From: Paenibacillus sp. BSR1-1
GTDB lineage: Bacteria; Bacillota; Bacilli; Bacillales; Cytobacillaceae
Length of the DNA: 45,034 bases
Assembly: GCF_030403775.1 (NCBI RefSeq)
Contig: NZ_JAQMWQ010000036.1
Span: forward strand, 1-45,034
Direction: 5' to 3'
Within the stretch, counting starts at the first letter, position 1. Each line of letters starts with the position of its first letter. The notes under the pieces are model-generated. The model had not been told where the DNA came from. It searched no databases and was given only the letters and a program-made list of their open reading frames with translations. Position numbers and translations under genes: made by a program. This document shows positions 17,065-26,065 of this stretch, in pieces.

Positions 17065-18354
17065 ATGAAAAAGAAATTTTTTTATGGTTGGATCGTTGTT
17101 TTTGCATGTACTGTCTTAACAGCGCTTGGAACTGGAGTTGTCTCATCCCTAGCAGTTTTTTTGTCACCAATGGTCAAAGCTAAAGGTTATTCCATAGCCG
17201 GTGTTTCTTCTTTAATATCACTCTATTTCATCGGTACCATTGTTGGTAATATTTTATTAGCCAAATTACTTAGCAAAGCAAACTTAAAGATTGCTGTTCT
17301 GACCGCTGGTATAATACAAGGTATATTGATTATCGCAATGAGCAAAATTGATTCCTTGAGCATATTGACGTTTATTACTTTCCTAATTGGTTTTATTATA
17401 ATTTCAGTTTCTGTATTACCTGTTCCAATAATTATCACAAACTGGTTTAAGGCAAAACGAGGAACAGCAATGGGGATCGCTATGGCTGGTGTTGGACTTG
17501 GAGCAGCCATTTTCGCACCAAGTTTGAACTTAGTCATTTCGAGCTCAGGTTACAAATCAGCTTTTGTTGTTTGGGGTGTAGCCGTTATTATCCTTGCCGT
17601 AATTTGCGGAACCCTTATTTATACTCGCCCTGAAGATAAGAATTTAAAAGCTTATGGGTTAAACGAAGGTGACCCTGAAGTACCAGCTGAAAAATCTTTA
17701 GAGGTTCAACCAAATTCAAGCGATGGAATTTCTTTGGGTCAATCATTCAAAACTTCTGCGTTTTGGCTTGTTATTGTATTTGTAATTGGAACATCAATTC
17801 CGCAAATGATTGACGTCGTTCAAACTCCATCCTATTTGACTGATATCGGTGTTAGCAACGTTCAGCTCAGTCAGATTCTTTTTGCATTTGGTATCTGTTC
17901 AATGCTTGGGAAAATGACTATTGGTTATTTGTTTGATAAGTTTGGACTATCGAAAGGTTGTATGGCTGGTTTTACGTTAGGTGCCATCACACTCGTTTCG
18001 TTGGTACTTCTTGGCAAATCTTTAGGGCTTGTATATCTTTATATCCTATTTGGTGGTGCTGGTTTGAACTTTAACTTTGTAGCATTGCCAATCTTTACTT
18101 CCAAATTTTTTGGGACAAAGCACTATGCTACTATCTATTCAGGTTTATATGCGTTTTTTATGTTTTTGTCATCTATTCTTGGAACGGTCTCTGGGGTTTT
18201 AGTTGAAAAATTTGGTTATTCATCTTCTTACTTAATCGGATTTATTTTCTTAGTCGTTGCTATTTTTGCATGTATTTCATTACTCAAAGTAAAAAAGCCA
18301 TGGCTTGAAGCTAACAAGAATGAAATTATTCATACAGCAAGAAATATAAATTAA
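17065..18354 (+). CDS. MFS transporter, OxlT/monocarboxylate-like
   Basis: About 12 hydrophobic segments are present in 429 residues. The opening FFYGWIVVFACTVLTALGTGVVSSLAVFLSPM and the motif NWFKAKRGTAMGIAMAGVGLG are typical of the oxalate/formate antiporter and monocarboxylate branch of the major facilitator family. The start follows GAGGGGTG; an upstream TTG at 17050 overlaps that site. It probably imports the substrate or exports a product of the M20 amidohydrolase encoded just upstream. A strong terminator follows about 110 bp downstream. Confidence 0.88.
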   Translation: MKKKFFYGWIVVFACTVLTALGTGVVSSLAVFLSPMVKAKGYSIAGVSSLISLYFIGTIVGNILLAKLLSKANLKIAVLTAGIIQGILIIAMSKIDSLSILTFITFLIGFIIISVSVLPVPIIITNWFKAKRGTAMGIAMAGVGLGAAIFAPSLNLVISSSGYKSAFVVWGVAVIILAVICGTLIYTRPEDKNLKAYGLNEGDPEVPAEKSLEVQPNSSDGISLGQSFKTSAFWLVIVFVIGTSIPQMIDVVQTPSYLTDIGVSNVQLSQILFAFGICSMLGKMTIGYLFDKFGLSKGCMAGFTLGAITLVSLVLLGKSLGLVYLYILFGGAGLNFNFVALPIFTSKFFGTKHYATIYSGLYAFFMFLSSILGTVSGVLVEKFGYSSSYLIGFIFLVVAIFACISLLKVKKPWLEANKNEIIHTARNIN

Positions 18355-18462
18355 ATGTTTTAAAATCCACCCCTTCCCTAATTGAGTAAAGTATGAACAT
18401 ACTTACACAACTAATTAATCTGCTCTCAAAACTACGAAAGCGATTTAATTTTAAAACAGCTT

Positions 18463-18496
18463 AAAGAGGGCTTTTGTGCCCTCTTTACATTTTTTT
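18463..18496 (+). terminator. Rho-independent terminator of the amidohydrolase-MFS operon
   Basis: AAAGAGGGC (18463-18471) and GCCCTCTTT (18478-18486) form a perfect 9-bp stem, with a T run shortly after. Confidence 0.85.
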
Positions 18497-18620
18497 ACAC
18501 TCACCGATGGATTGTTTCTCCTTCATTGCGGAAATCCCATCATCTTACTCGACCCTGTGAGTTAAATTGCTTTAGCCTAAATGAATAAGATGGAACGGTT
18601 AATGCGGTGAAAATCGCACG

Positions 18621-18851
18621 TTGGGTGTGGAGCAGGGGCCGGATTTAACACAAATTGATAACCCTACAGGACCTAAGCCTGATGGCATTCCAACAGGACA
18701 AAAGAAGAAAATCTTCGTATTGTTTGAGTTTGTCGATAATGGCCAGGATCAAAACCAATTCCAAGGCGACAGCCTTAAAGTTGACTGGACCTTCAATGCA
18801 GAACAGGGAGCAGGAACTTACTACGACGATACGGATGAAAATAATAACTAA
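18621..18851 (+). pseudogene. C-terminal fragment of a TasA/CalY (camelysin) family protein
   Basis: The reading frame encodes FVLFEFVDNGQDQNQFQGDSLKVDWTFNAEQ, which matches the conserved C-terminal strand region of TasA/CalY biofilm matrix proteins (M73 family). The signal peptide and the first about 100-150 residues of such a protein are absent. The apparent TTG start has no ribosome site. Upstream sequence to 18500 shows no matching coding region, so this is most likely the stump of a deleted gene. A dispersed palindrome follows the stop. Confidence 0.7.
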
Positions 18852-18857
18852 AACCAT

Positions 18858-18899
18858 GGGACGGTACTCCTGGCAGTAAAAAGCCAGGAGTACCGTCCC
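18858..18899. repeat. dispersed GGGACGG palindrome, copy D
   Basis: Perfect 17-bp arms (GGGACGGTACTCCTGGC and its complement) around an 8-nt loop. The usual GGTTCTC is GGTACTC here, with the matching change on the other arm, so base pairing is preserved. Confidence 0.85.
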
Positions 18900-18921
18900 T
18901 GTTGTTTTCTCATTCTATTGT

Positions 18922-18952
18922 CAGGTATATTAAATTCAGAAAACTTACGTAT
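18922..18952 (+). repeat. 31-bp repeat shared with 8611-8639
   Basis: CAGGTATATTAAATTCAG... continues to ACTTACGTAT and differs from 8611-8639 by a 2-bp insertion. Both copies lie 15-25 bp after a CCGTCCCTG arm, so they appear part of a larger mobile or repeated unit. The following 270 bp hold a hairpin (ACAGCGA 19005-19011 with TCGCTGT 19025-19031, then T residues) and no coding region. Confidence 0.65.
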
Positions 18953-19223
18953 ATAAGAAGAGTGAACAAAAAAGTTATTTAATTCCAATATATGAAACTT
19001 TTTGACAGCGATGGTATATGCTATTCGCTGTTTTTTCTTGGGGGGAAATTTTTGTCGAAATGGAGCATAAGGCCATGAGGTAGGTGTTTCATATCGTGGA
19101 GGAAGGCTGGGGGCGCTGACAAGAGCGCCATTTCATGTCTTGCGGGGAATCGAAATGTACCTAGGAAAATCATTTGACTCAAATTATTCTTCTAGTAAAT
19201 CATTTTAACCGGCCCCATATATT

Positions 19224-19868
19224 CTATATCAAACCGATATGAGTTATTTTCCAATGATCATTCTTAATCAGGTGCTCTAAGCTATCTTTATCTTTATTCT
19301 TAAAGTAATCAATAATTTGTTTATGCTGTACATTCATTTGTTGTAATACTGTAAAGAGTTTTTCTTCGTCTTTACTTAAATAAATCTGCCTAACAAAACT
19401 ATTCTGTAAAGAATCAAGGAGATCAATTAATGTAGAGTTGTAACACTTATCAATGTATACTTTATGGAATTGGTTTTGGTATTTTTGATAATCTGTATAA
19501 TTTTTCTGAGAAATGGAAAGGTCGATTTTCCTAACCAACTCTTCCATTAGTTCCATGTCATCTTCGGTCAAATTGTCCAGAGCTAAAGTGGCTGCAAAGG
19601 CATCTAGTACACCAACAACACTAAAAACATCGAGCTTTTTCTTGGTATCAATTTCTTTAACGATAAATCCTCTTCGAGGAAAGAACTCTAGTAAATTTTC
19701 AGAAGCTAGTTGGATTAAGGCTTCCCTCACAGGTGTTCTGCTTACTTCTAATTTCTCACTTAGTGCTATTTCATTTATCTTTTGATTGGGAAGTAATGTT
19801 CCATTCTGAATTTCTGTGGCTATGTAATCGTATACATGATCTTTTAATGATCGGTACCTCTTTTTGAT
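19224..19868 (-). CDS. GntR family (FCD) regulator with apparent non-canonical start codon
   Basis: The protein is a FadR/FCD-type GntR regulator. The full reading frame starts near KKRYRSLKDHVYDYIATEIQNG and includes the whole winged helix (NEIALSEKLEVSRTPVREALIQLASENLL) and the all-helical FCD domain with metal-binding histidines (NQFHKVYI). No ATG, GTG or TTG occurs in frame before the HTH; the only one (GTG, 19730) would delete half the DNA-binding domain. GGGGGG lies 7 nt before an ATC at 19868, so the gene may start with ATC, or an ATG was mutated. It is divergent from the PLP-enzyme operon and the likely owner of the palindrome at 20211-20232. Confidence 0.75.
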   Translation of the reverse strand: MKKRYRSLKDHVYDYIATEIQNGTLLPNQKINEIALSEKLEVSRTPVREALIQLASENLLEFFPRRGFIVKEIDTKKKLDVFSVVGVLDAFAATLALDNLTEDDMELMEELVRKIDLSISQKNYTDYQKYQNQFHKVYIDKCYNSTLIDLLDSLQNSFVRQIYLSKDEEKLFTVLQQMNVQHKQIIDYFKNKDKDSLEHLIKNDHWKITHIGLI

Positions 19869-20191
19869 AGTTATTCCCCCCTAAGTTAAAAAAGTGGAAA
19901 TTCTTGCTTTTTATATTAGCATGAGCACCCAAATTCTTCAATATCTCTTCAATATCGTCCCAAAGTAACTCATTATCCTTTTTAAATCTATTGTATCCAA
20001 TTCTAATATGTTATGAATCAATTCATATTAGATTCTTATTTTTGGAAAATTAAAAGAATAGGGAAGAAGCGGACGGTGTTTTTCTAGACCGGCCAATACA
20101 AATAAATCTTAATTATTAAACTAGACAGGTAAATTTTAAAATTTAACATTGAAAATGGAAAAGGTCCATTATATAATCTTCATAGAGATAT

Positions 20192-20232
20192 TTGTCAGAC
20201 TATTCAGTGTATTATACAATATATTGTATAAT
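20192..20232 (+). promoter_or_regulatory. promoter with operator over the -10 box of the PLP-enzyme operon
   Basis: TTGTCA (20192-20197), a 17-bp spacer and TACAAT (20215-20220) form a good sigma-A promoter. A perfect 22-bp palindrome with half-site ATTATACAATA occupies 20211-20232, covering the -10 box. Its TATAC/GTATA core is like FCD-type GntR operators. A repressor bound here would block RNA polymerase. Confidence 0.7.
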
Positions 20233-20309
20233 TTAAAAGTGGTTTAGTAAGAAGGTGTCCAAAAAACGAACCCCATTAAAAATAAGAAGTGTAAAGGGGG
20301 ATTTTTTTA

Positions 20310-20381
20310 ATGAAATTTAGTGGGGATACAAAAGGACATTTTCAAAGTTATAAAAATGAGAGGTGGCAGAAATATGGATGA
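20310..20381 (+). CDS. possible leader peptide overlapping the PLP-enzyme start
   Basis: A 23-codon frame (MKFSGDTKGHFQSYKNERW...) has a strong AAAGGGGGA site upstream of its ATG. Its TGA (20379-20381) overlaps the first codons of the PLP-enzyme gene (ATG 20374), an arrangement that allows translational coupling. It may equally be a chance frame. Confidence 0.35.
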   Translation: MKFSGDTKGHFQSYKNERWQKYG

Positions 20382-21594
20382 AAGAAACTTTAAAGGTATA
20401 AAAGACGGTACAAAAGCTGTATGGGCAGGAGAAAAAGAATTTCTAGCTTATAATGCAACCCAAGTTCCTGTGGTGCTTAGTGTAGCCTACAATTACGATG
20501 ACGTGGATGAGTGGCAAGAGGTTGCTCTCGGAAATAAACCTGGACATATTTACAATCGAATGACAAATCCAACTGTGCAAGCTTTTGAAGAAAAAGTACG
20601 AATTCTTGAGGGAGCGGAGGAAGCGATTGGTTTCTCATCAGGAATGGCCGCTATTAGCAGCACCTTATATACATTTTTAAGGCCTGGAGACCGAGTAGTA
20701 TCCGTAAAAGACACCTATGGGGGAACTAATAAAATCTTTACTGAATTCTTACCGCATATCGATGTAGATGTAACGTTATGCAACACTGGAAATCATGAAG
20801 AAATTGAAGCTGAAGTGGCCAAAGGATGTAAGGTTTTATATTTGGAGTCTCCAACCAACCCTACCATGAAAATTACGGATATTAAGAGAATGGTGAGAGC
20901 CGGAAAATCGGTGGGGGCATTGGTGATAATAGACAATACTTTTGCTACTCCTATTAATCAAAATCCAATTCAATTAGGAGTGGATATCGTCATCCATAGT
21001 GCCACTAAATTTTTAAGCGGACATGCCGATGCGTTAGGGGGTGTAGTGTGCGGCTCCAAAGAACTGATGAAAAGAGTTTATCACTATCGCGAAATTAATG
21101 GAGCAACTATGGATCCGTGGTCAGCTTATCTTATTTTAAGAGGGATGAAAACGTTAAAACTTCGTGTCAGGCAGCAAGAAAAGAGTGCAATGGCTATTGC
21201 AAAGTATCTGCAAAAGCAAAAGTTCGTGGAAGCAGTTTATTACCCTGGATTAGAAACACACCCACATCACCAAATTGCAAAGAAGCAGATGAAGGGTTTC
21301 GGCGGAATAGTAAGTTTTGTATTGAAAGATGAAATGGAGGCAATCAAAATTTTATTGCCAAAATTACAATATGCAAACAAAGCTGGAAATCTTGGAGCTG
21401 TTGAAACGATATACGGACCGGCAAGAACGACCAGCCATGTCGAATGTACGTTAGAAGAACGGAAAGCTCTTGGTATTCCGGAAGGTTTGGTTCGTATCTC
21501 TGTAGGGATTGAAGATACAGAAGATCTTATTTCGGATTTAGAACAAGCTTTTTCCCATTTAGAATCGCAATTGCCTGTTAATAGCAGCAAGTGA
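20374..21594 (+). CDS. PLP-dependent gamma-elimination/replacement enzyme (cystathionine gamma-synthase family)
   Basis: This protein of about 406 residues is a Cys/Met-metabolism PLP enzyme. It has the phosphate-binding motif GFSSGMAAI, the DTYGGTNKIF loop, LESPTNPTMK, the DNTFATP motif and the PLP-lysine motif SATKFLSGHAD. Methionine gamma-lyases usually have a Cys in the YGC(T) loop, but here it is Gly, so classical methionine gamma-lyase activity is less likely. GAGGTGG precedes the ATG at 20374. As the first gene in an operon with homoserine dehydrogenase and aldehyde dehydrogenase, it may cleave or interconvert an S- or O-substituted homoserine such as S-methylmethionine. Exact reaction unknown. 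Confidence 0.88.
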   Translation: MDERNFKGIKDGTKAVWAGEKEFLAYNATQVPVVLSVAYNYDDVDEWQEVALGNKPGHIYNRMTNPTVQAFEEKVRILEGAEEAIGFSSGMAAISSTLYTFLRPGDRVVSVKDTYGGTNKIFTEFLPHIDVDVTLCNTGNHEEIEAEVAKGCKVLYLESPTNPTMKITDIKRMVRAGKSVGALVIIDNTFATPINQNPIQLGVDIVIHSATKFLSGHADALGGVVCGSKELMKRVYHYREINGATMDPWSAYLILRGMKTLKLRVRQQEKSAMAIAKYLQKQKFVEAVYYPGLETHPHHQIAKKQMKGFGGIVSFVLKDEMEAIKILLPKLQYANKAGNLGAVETIYGPARTTSHVECTLEERKALGIPEGLVRISVGIEDTEDLISDLEQAFSHLESQLPVNSSK

Positions 21595-21622
21595 AAATAT
21601 AACAATGGAAGAGGTATTGAGT

Positions 21623-22663
21623 ATGACACATAAAATTGCGTTGCTTGGTTTTGGTGTAGTTGGTCAAGGATTTGCCGAAATTTTAGAAGAAAAAGGTGAA
21701 TTGTTACGCAGTGGACTTGGCTTGGATGCAAAAATTGTTGCCATTTCTGATTTTCTTAAGGGATCTCTTTATCATCCAGAAGGCTTGGATATTGCTAAAG
21801 CATTACAAGCTGTAAAGGAAACAGGGAAACTTGATTGTTACCCGGAAAGCCCTGGTTTGGTAAGAGGATGGGATAGTTTTCAGACAATCCGTGAAAGTAA
21901 TGCGGACACCATTGTAGAAATTACTTTCACAGATGTAAAAACCGGCCAACCCGCCATCGATCATTGTAAAGCAGCATTTGAAAGCAGAAAGAATGTAGTA
22001 ATGAGCAATAAAGGTCCAGTTTCTTTAGCTTACCAAGAGCTGGTTGAGTTAGCCAGAAAGAATCATGTTCGATGGGGCTTTGAAGGAACCGTTATGAGCG
22101 GAACACCTGCATTGAGAATGCCCCTCGTTACATTGGCAGGAAATAATATTTCCGAAATACGCGGGATATTAAATGGAACGACCAATTATATTTTAACTAA
22201 AATGGAAGAAGGCTTGAGTTATGAGGCAGCATTGGCTGAGGCACAGGCTCTTGGCTATGCAGAGGCAGATCCTACCAGTGATATCGAGGGGTATGATGCC
22301 CAATATAAAGCTACCATTCTTGCTAATATTGTCATGAATGTTCCGATGAAACGAGAAGAAGTAGAATGTGAAGGAATTAGTCATCTTACACAACAAGATA
22401 TCCAATGGGCAAAATCTAAGGGGAAAAAGTGGAAACTTATTGCTAAATGCATAAAAGATGGTGATAAAGTCATCGCAAAGGTAGGTCCCGAAGCGATACC
22501 GATTACAGATCCTTTAGCTGGAGTCTCAGGTGCACAAAATGCGATTACATATGATTGCGATTTAGCCGGTCCGATCACGCTTATTGGTGCCGGAGCTGGC
22601 CGAAAGGAAACTGGATTCTCTATTCTTATTGATTTAATTAATATTAGCCGCGGTCAATTGTAA
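21623..22663 (+). CDS. homoserine dehydrogenase without ACT domain
   Basis: This 346-residue protein has the N-terminal NAD(P)-binding loop LLGFGVVGQGF and the homoserine dehydrogenase catalytic region GTVMSGTPAL, LNGTTNYIL and EADPTSDIEGYDAQYK. It interconverts aspartate semialdehyde and homoserine. The C-terminal ACT domain that gives threonine feedback is absent. I prefer ATG 21623, preceded by GAAGAGG, over 21605. Placed between a homoserine-family PLP enzyme and an aldehyde dehydrogenase, and far from thrB/thrC, it may work in the oxidative direction in homoserine breakdown. Confidence 0.88.
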   Translation: MTHKIALLGFGVVGQGFAEILEEKGELLRSGLGLDAKIVAISDFLKGSLYHPEGLDIAKALQAVKETGKLDCYPESPGLVRGWDSFQTIRESNADTIVEITFTDVKTGQPAIDHCKAAFESRKNVVMSNKGPVSLAYQELVELARKNHVRWGFEGTVMSGTPALRMPLVTLAGNNISEIRGILNGTTNYILTKMEEGLSYEAALAEAQALGYAEADPTSDIEGYDAQYKATILANIVMNVPMKREEVECEGISHLTQQDIQWAKSKGKKWKLIAKCIKDGDKVIAKVGPEAIPITDPLAGVSGAQNAITYDCDLAGPITLIGAGAGRKETGFSILIDLINISRGQL

Positions 22664-22719
22664 TCTTTTGCACTATTAAATTACAAAGTGAAAAATTAGT
22701 CATATGAGGTGGTTATGTC

Positions 22720-24174
22720 ATGACATTTATAGAGACACAGACAAAAGCAAATAAGATGTTTCTAGCTGGAAAGTGGGTATCCCGCTCCAAAAGCATTAAA
22801 GTCTTCGACCCCCAAGATAATCGTTTAATCGCAACTGTCCCTGCCGCTAATGAGGAAGATGTACTTCAAACCATAGAGGAGGCAAAAAAGGGAGCAAAAA
22901 TTGCTGCTGACATGACGACACACGAAAGAATCACGATTCTAAATCGTGCTGCTGACTGGATTTATGAGCATAAAGAAAAATTTGCAACCACGATTGCATG
23001 TGAGGGAAGTAAAACCATTAAGGAGGCAAGAAAAGAAGTATTACGCTGTATTGAGACTCTTCGTATTAGTGCTGAAGAGGCAAGGAGAATGAATGGGGAA
23101 ACGATTTTATTTGACCAAATGCCGGGAAGTGAAGATCGCATGGGATATTATTATCGTTTTCCTATTGGAATCATTGTGGCGATCACGCCTTTTAACGATC
23201 CATTAAACCTAGTTGCACATAAAGTGGGGCCGGCTATTGCTGCTGGAAATGCAATCATCGTTAAACCAGCACCAGCTACACCATTAAGCGCTCTTTTATT
23301 GGCAGAAGCATTTGAAAAAGCAGGTTTGCCTCCTAAAGTTTTATCCGTCATTACCGGTTATCCAAGTGACATGGGAGAAAGCCTGATTACCCATCCAGCG
23401 GTACGAATGATATCTTTTACAGGGGGATTTTCCACTGGCCAAGCGATTATGCAAAAGGCGGGGATGAAAAAGTTCAGTATGGAATTAGGATCGAACTCAC
23501 CGGTTATCGTTCTAGAAGACGCTGATTTAGAAGAAGCCGTTGAATCAACTGTTTCCGGAGCCTTTTGGGCAGCTGGTCAAAATTGCCTCGGAGTGCAAAG
23601 AGTATATGTTCAAGAAGGGATTTATCAGGACTTTGTCGGAAGATTCCTTACTCGTACTCTAAAGTATCGAGTGGGTAATAAATTTTCAGAGGAAACTGAT
23701 ATGGGGCCAATGATATCAGAAAAGGAAGCAAAGCGAGTGGAGAGTTGGGTTAATGAAGCCGTTGAAAGCGGTGCAAAATTGCTTTGTGGCGGCAAACGAA
23801 AGGGATCTTTTTATTACCCAACTGTTTTAGAGAATGTACCAGCTGATTGCAAGCTGGCAACGGAAGAAGTCTTTGGACCAGTTGTTACCCTTTATAGTGT
23901 TCCTGATCTTGATACAGCTATTTTTCAATCTAACAATGTGGCTTTCGGCTTACAAGCAGGTATTTTCACTCAAAATTTAAATGATGCTTTGGCGGCTGTA
24001 CGTAAGCTGGATGTAGGCGGGGTTATCGTAAATGACAGCTCCGATTATCGAATAGATGCGATGCCTTTTGGGGGGGTAAAAGGTTCTGGTATAGGTCGTG
24101 AAGGAATTAAATTTTCACTTCAAGAAATGACCGAGCCAAAAGTTGTTTGTTTTAAGGTTGCCGTTAAAAGTTAA
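22720..24174 (+). CDS. NAD(P)-dependent aldehyde dehydrogenase
   Basis: This 484-residue ALDH superfamily enzyme has the catalytic Cys in GQNCLGVQ, the general-base Glu in MELGSNSP, TPFNDPLNLVAHKVGPA near the cofactor site and EEVFGPVV. Full length and intact. A GAGGTGG site precedes the start. Position after a homoserine dehydrogenase suggests oxidation of aspartate semialdehyde to aspartate or of a related semialdehyde; that is inference from context, because the fold alone does not set substrate. Confidence 0.9.
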   Translation: MTFIETQTKANKMFLAGKWVSRSKSIKVFDPQDNRLIATVPAANEEDVLQTIEEAKKGAKIAADMTTHERITILNRAADWIYEHKEKFATTIACEGSKTIKEARKEVLRCIETLRISAEEARRMNGETILFDQMPGSEDRMGYYYRFPIGIIVAITPFNDPLNLVAHKVGPAIAAGNAIIVKPAPATPLSALLLAEAFEKAGLPPKVLSVITGYPSDMGESLITHPAVRMISFTGGFSTGQAIMQKAGMKKFSMELGSNSPVIVLEDADLEEAVESTVSGAFWAAGQNCLGVQRVYVQEGIYQDFVGRFLTRTLKYRVGNKFSEETDMGPMISEKEAKRVESWVNEAVESGAKLLCGGKRKGSFYYPTVLENVPADCKLATEEVFGPVVTLYSVPDLDTAIFQSNNVAFGLQAGIFTQNLNDALAAVRKLDVGGVIVNDSSDYRIDAMPFGGVKGSGIGREGIKFSLQEMTEPKVVCFKVAVKS

Positions 24175-24261
24175 TAGACAATCCGGTGGTATAATGCTAG
24201 TTTAATAGGAATTGACCTAATAGGTTGGACGATGGTTACCTATACCAAAGGAGGAAACTGG

Positions 24262-25698
24262 ATGCTGCAGGCAAATAATTCTGATCAAAATCAGTTAAAG
24301 CGTACAATGAAAAGCAGACATTTGTTCATGATTTCGCTAGGAGGGGTAATTGGAACGGGCCTTTTTCTAAGCACGGGCTATACCATTAATCAAGCTGGAC
24401 CAGGAGGGACGATTCTCGCTTATTTGGTTGGGGCCTTGATTATGTATCTTGTTATGCTGTGCCTTGGTGAATTAACTGTAGCCATGCCGGTAACCGGTTC
24501 ATTTCAAACGTATGCTACAAAGTATGTCGGTCCTGCTACCGGATTTACCATTGGTGTAATGTACTGGCTTACCTGGGTGGTAACAGTAGGATCGGAATTT
24601 ACCGCATCTGGTCTATTAATGAAGAGATGGTTCCCTGATACTTCCGTTTGGATATGGAGTGCCATCTTTGCGATTATCCTTTTTCTACTAAATGCCTTTT
24701 CAGTAAAATTTTTTGCAGAAGCAGAATTTTGGTTTGCCGGAATTAAGGTAATTACCATTATATTATTTATCATATTGGGGGGAGCCGCGATGTTTGGTTT
24801 CATACCCATGAAAGGCCATGCATCTGCCCCGATGCTCTCACATTTTACTAGTGAAGGAGGTCTTTTTCCTAATGGGCTGCTTCCAGTTTTAATGGCTATG
24901 ATTTCTGTAAACTTTGCCTTTTCAGGAACAGAGCTCATTGGAATTACAGCGGGAGAGAGCGAAAATCCGGAAAAAGACATTCCCCGATCCGTTAGAAATG
25001 TCATTTGGAGAACCGTTTTCTTCTTTATCGGAGCTATATTTGTATTATCTGGATTAATCTCTTGGAAAGAAGCAGGAGTCATTGAAAGTCCATTCGTTAT
25101 GGTCTTTGATAATATTGGAATTCCTTATGCAGCTGATATCATGAACTTCGTTATACTTACGGCTTTATTATCCGTAGCAAATTCCGGTCTCTATGCATCT
25201 ACTCGTATGATATGGTCTCTTTCCAATGAAAAAACAATAAGCCCCCTCTTAGGAAAGGTAACCTCAAAAGGAGTGCCGCTTAATGCGTTAATTGTAAGTA
25301 TGGCAGTAGCCTGTTTGTCGTTATTCTCTAGTGTAGTTGCACCAGATACGGTTTATTTAGTGCTTGTAGCTATTTCAGGATTTGCCGTGGTTATTGTGTG
25401 GATGGGAATTGTGTTATCGCAGTATATGTTTCGTAAGCATTTTATTAAAGAGGGGGGAAATATTTCAGATTTGAAATTTCGTACACCTCTTTATCCCTTT
25501 GTGCCCATCACTGCTTTTGTTCTATGTTTCGCTTCTTGTGTAGGACTTGCATTCGATCCAAGCCAACGAATTGCTCTGTATAGCGGAGTACCCTTCATTG
25601 CTTTATGCTATTTTTACTACTATATTAAAAATCGTGGAAAGAAGAATCTAGTAGATTCTCATGATGAACTCGATCAGTATATAGAGAATATTAAGTAG
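24262..25698 (+). CDS. AAT/APC family amino acid permease (S-methylmethionine or other amino acid)
   Basis: This 478-residue, 12-segment transporter has the family signature MKSRHLFMISLGGVIGTGLF and the second motif SGTELIGITAGESENPEKDIP. It resembles MmuP/YbgF/GabP-type permeases that import an amino acid with protons. The start follows AAAGGAGG at 24248-24254; an upstream ATG at 24232 would overlap it. It is probably the uptake system for the operon. In Bacillus and E. coli a permease of this group is paired with a homocysteine methyltransferase, as here at 26066. Confidence 0.88.
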   Translation: MLQANNSDQNQLKRTMKSRHLFMISLGGVIGTGLFLSTGYTINQAGPGGTILAYLVGALIMYLVMLCLGELTVAMPVTGSFQTYATKYVGPATGFTIGVMYWLTWVVTVGSEFTASGLLMKRWFPDTSVWIWSAIFAIILFLLNAFSVKFFAEAEFWFAGIKVITIILFIILGGAAMFGFIPMKGHASAPMLSHFTSEGGLFPNGLLPVLMAMISVNFAFSGTELIGITAGESENPEKDIPRSVRNVIWRTVFFFIGAIFVLSGLISWKEAGVIESPFVMVFDNIGIPYAADIMNFVILTALLSVANSGLYASTRMIWSLSNEKTISPLLGKVTSKGVPLNALIVSMAVACLSLFSSVVAPDTVYLVLVAISGFAVVIVWMGIVLSQYMFRKHFIKEGGNISDLKFRTPLYPFVPITAFVLCFASCVGLAFDPSQRIALYSGVPFIALCYFYYYIKNRGKKNLVDSHDELDQYIENIK

Positions 25699-25846
25699 AG
25701 AGGGTCTGGTGTTAGAATATACTAATGATACTATCGGGATTGGTATAAAAAACTGTAAATGAAATAAAAAAATGTACAAAATCTTCGGTTGTCAGACTGT
25801 TAAGCTAATAATCCAATCCATTGCTGAATGAATTTCACCTGACTTT

Positions 25847-25882
25847 GGACAGACTTCTCCGCAGGAGAATCTGTCCTTTTTA
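25847..25882 (+). terminator. strong terminator after the permease
   Basis: GGACAGA-C-TTCTCC, loop GCA, GGAGAA-TCTGTCC, then T residues. The rest of the 25699-26065 gap shows no S-box or T-box motif that I can recognise. Confidence 0.85.
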
Positions 25883-26065
25883 ACCAAATTCATCGTTTCG
25901 ACTCTACCTATAATCTGTTTAACTTAAGTAACGGCCAAGACATTTTTCCAACTTTGGTTTATATTGATGAACTCAATGAACACTGATGATTTAAGAAATT
26001 GAAAGTCTTGTCCTTTCATCATTTCTACGGGATCACAGAAAATTGACTGTAGCGGAGGTACTACA

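Noticed and set aside
20374..21594. Calling the PLP enzyme methionine gamma-lyase
   Set aside because: The active-site loop has Gly where methionine gamma-lyases typically carry Cys, so only the broader family is assigned.
25699..26065. S-box (SAM) riboswitch or T-box before mmuM
   Set aside because: Looked for because of the methionine link, but no recognisable conserved core was found; only a terminator is clear.
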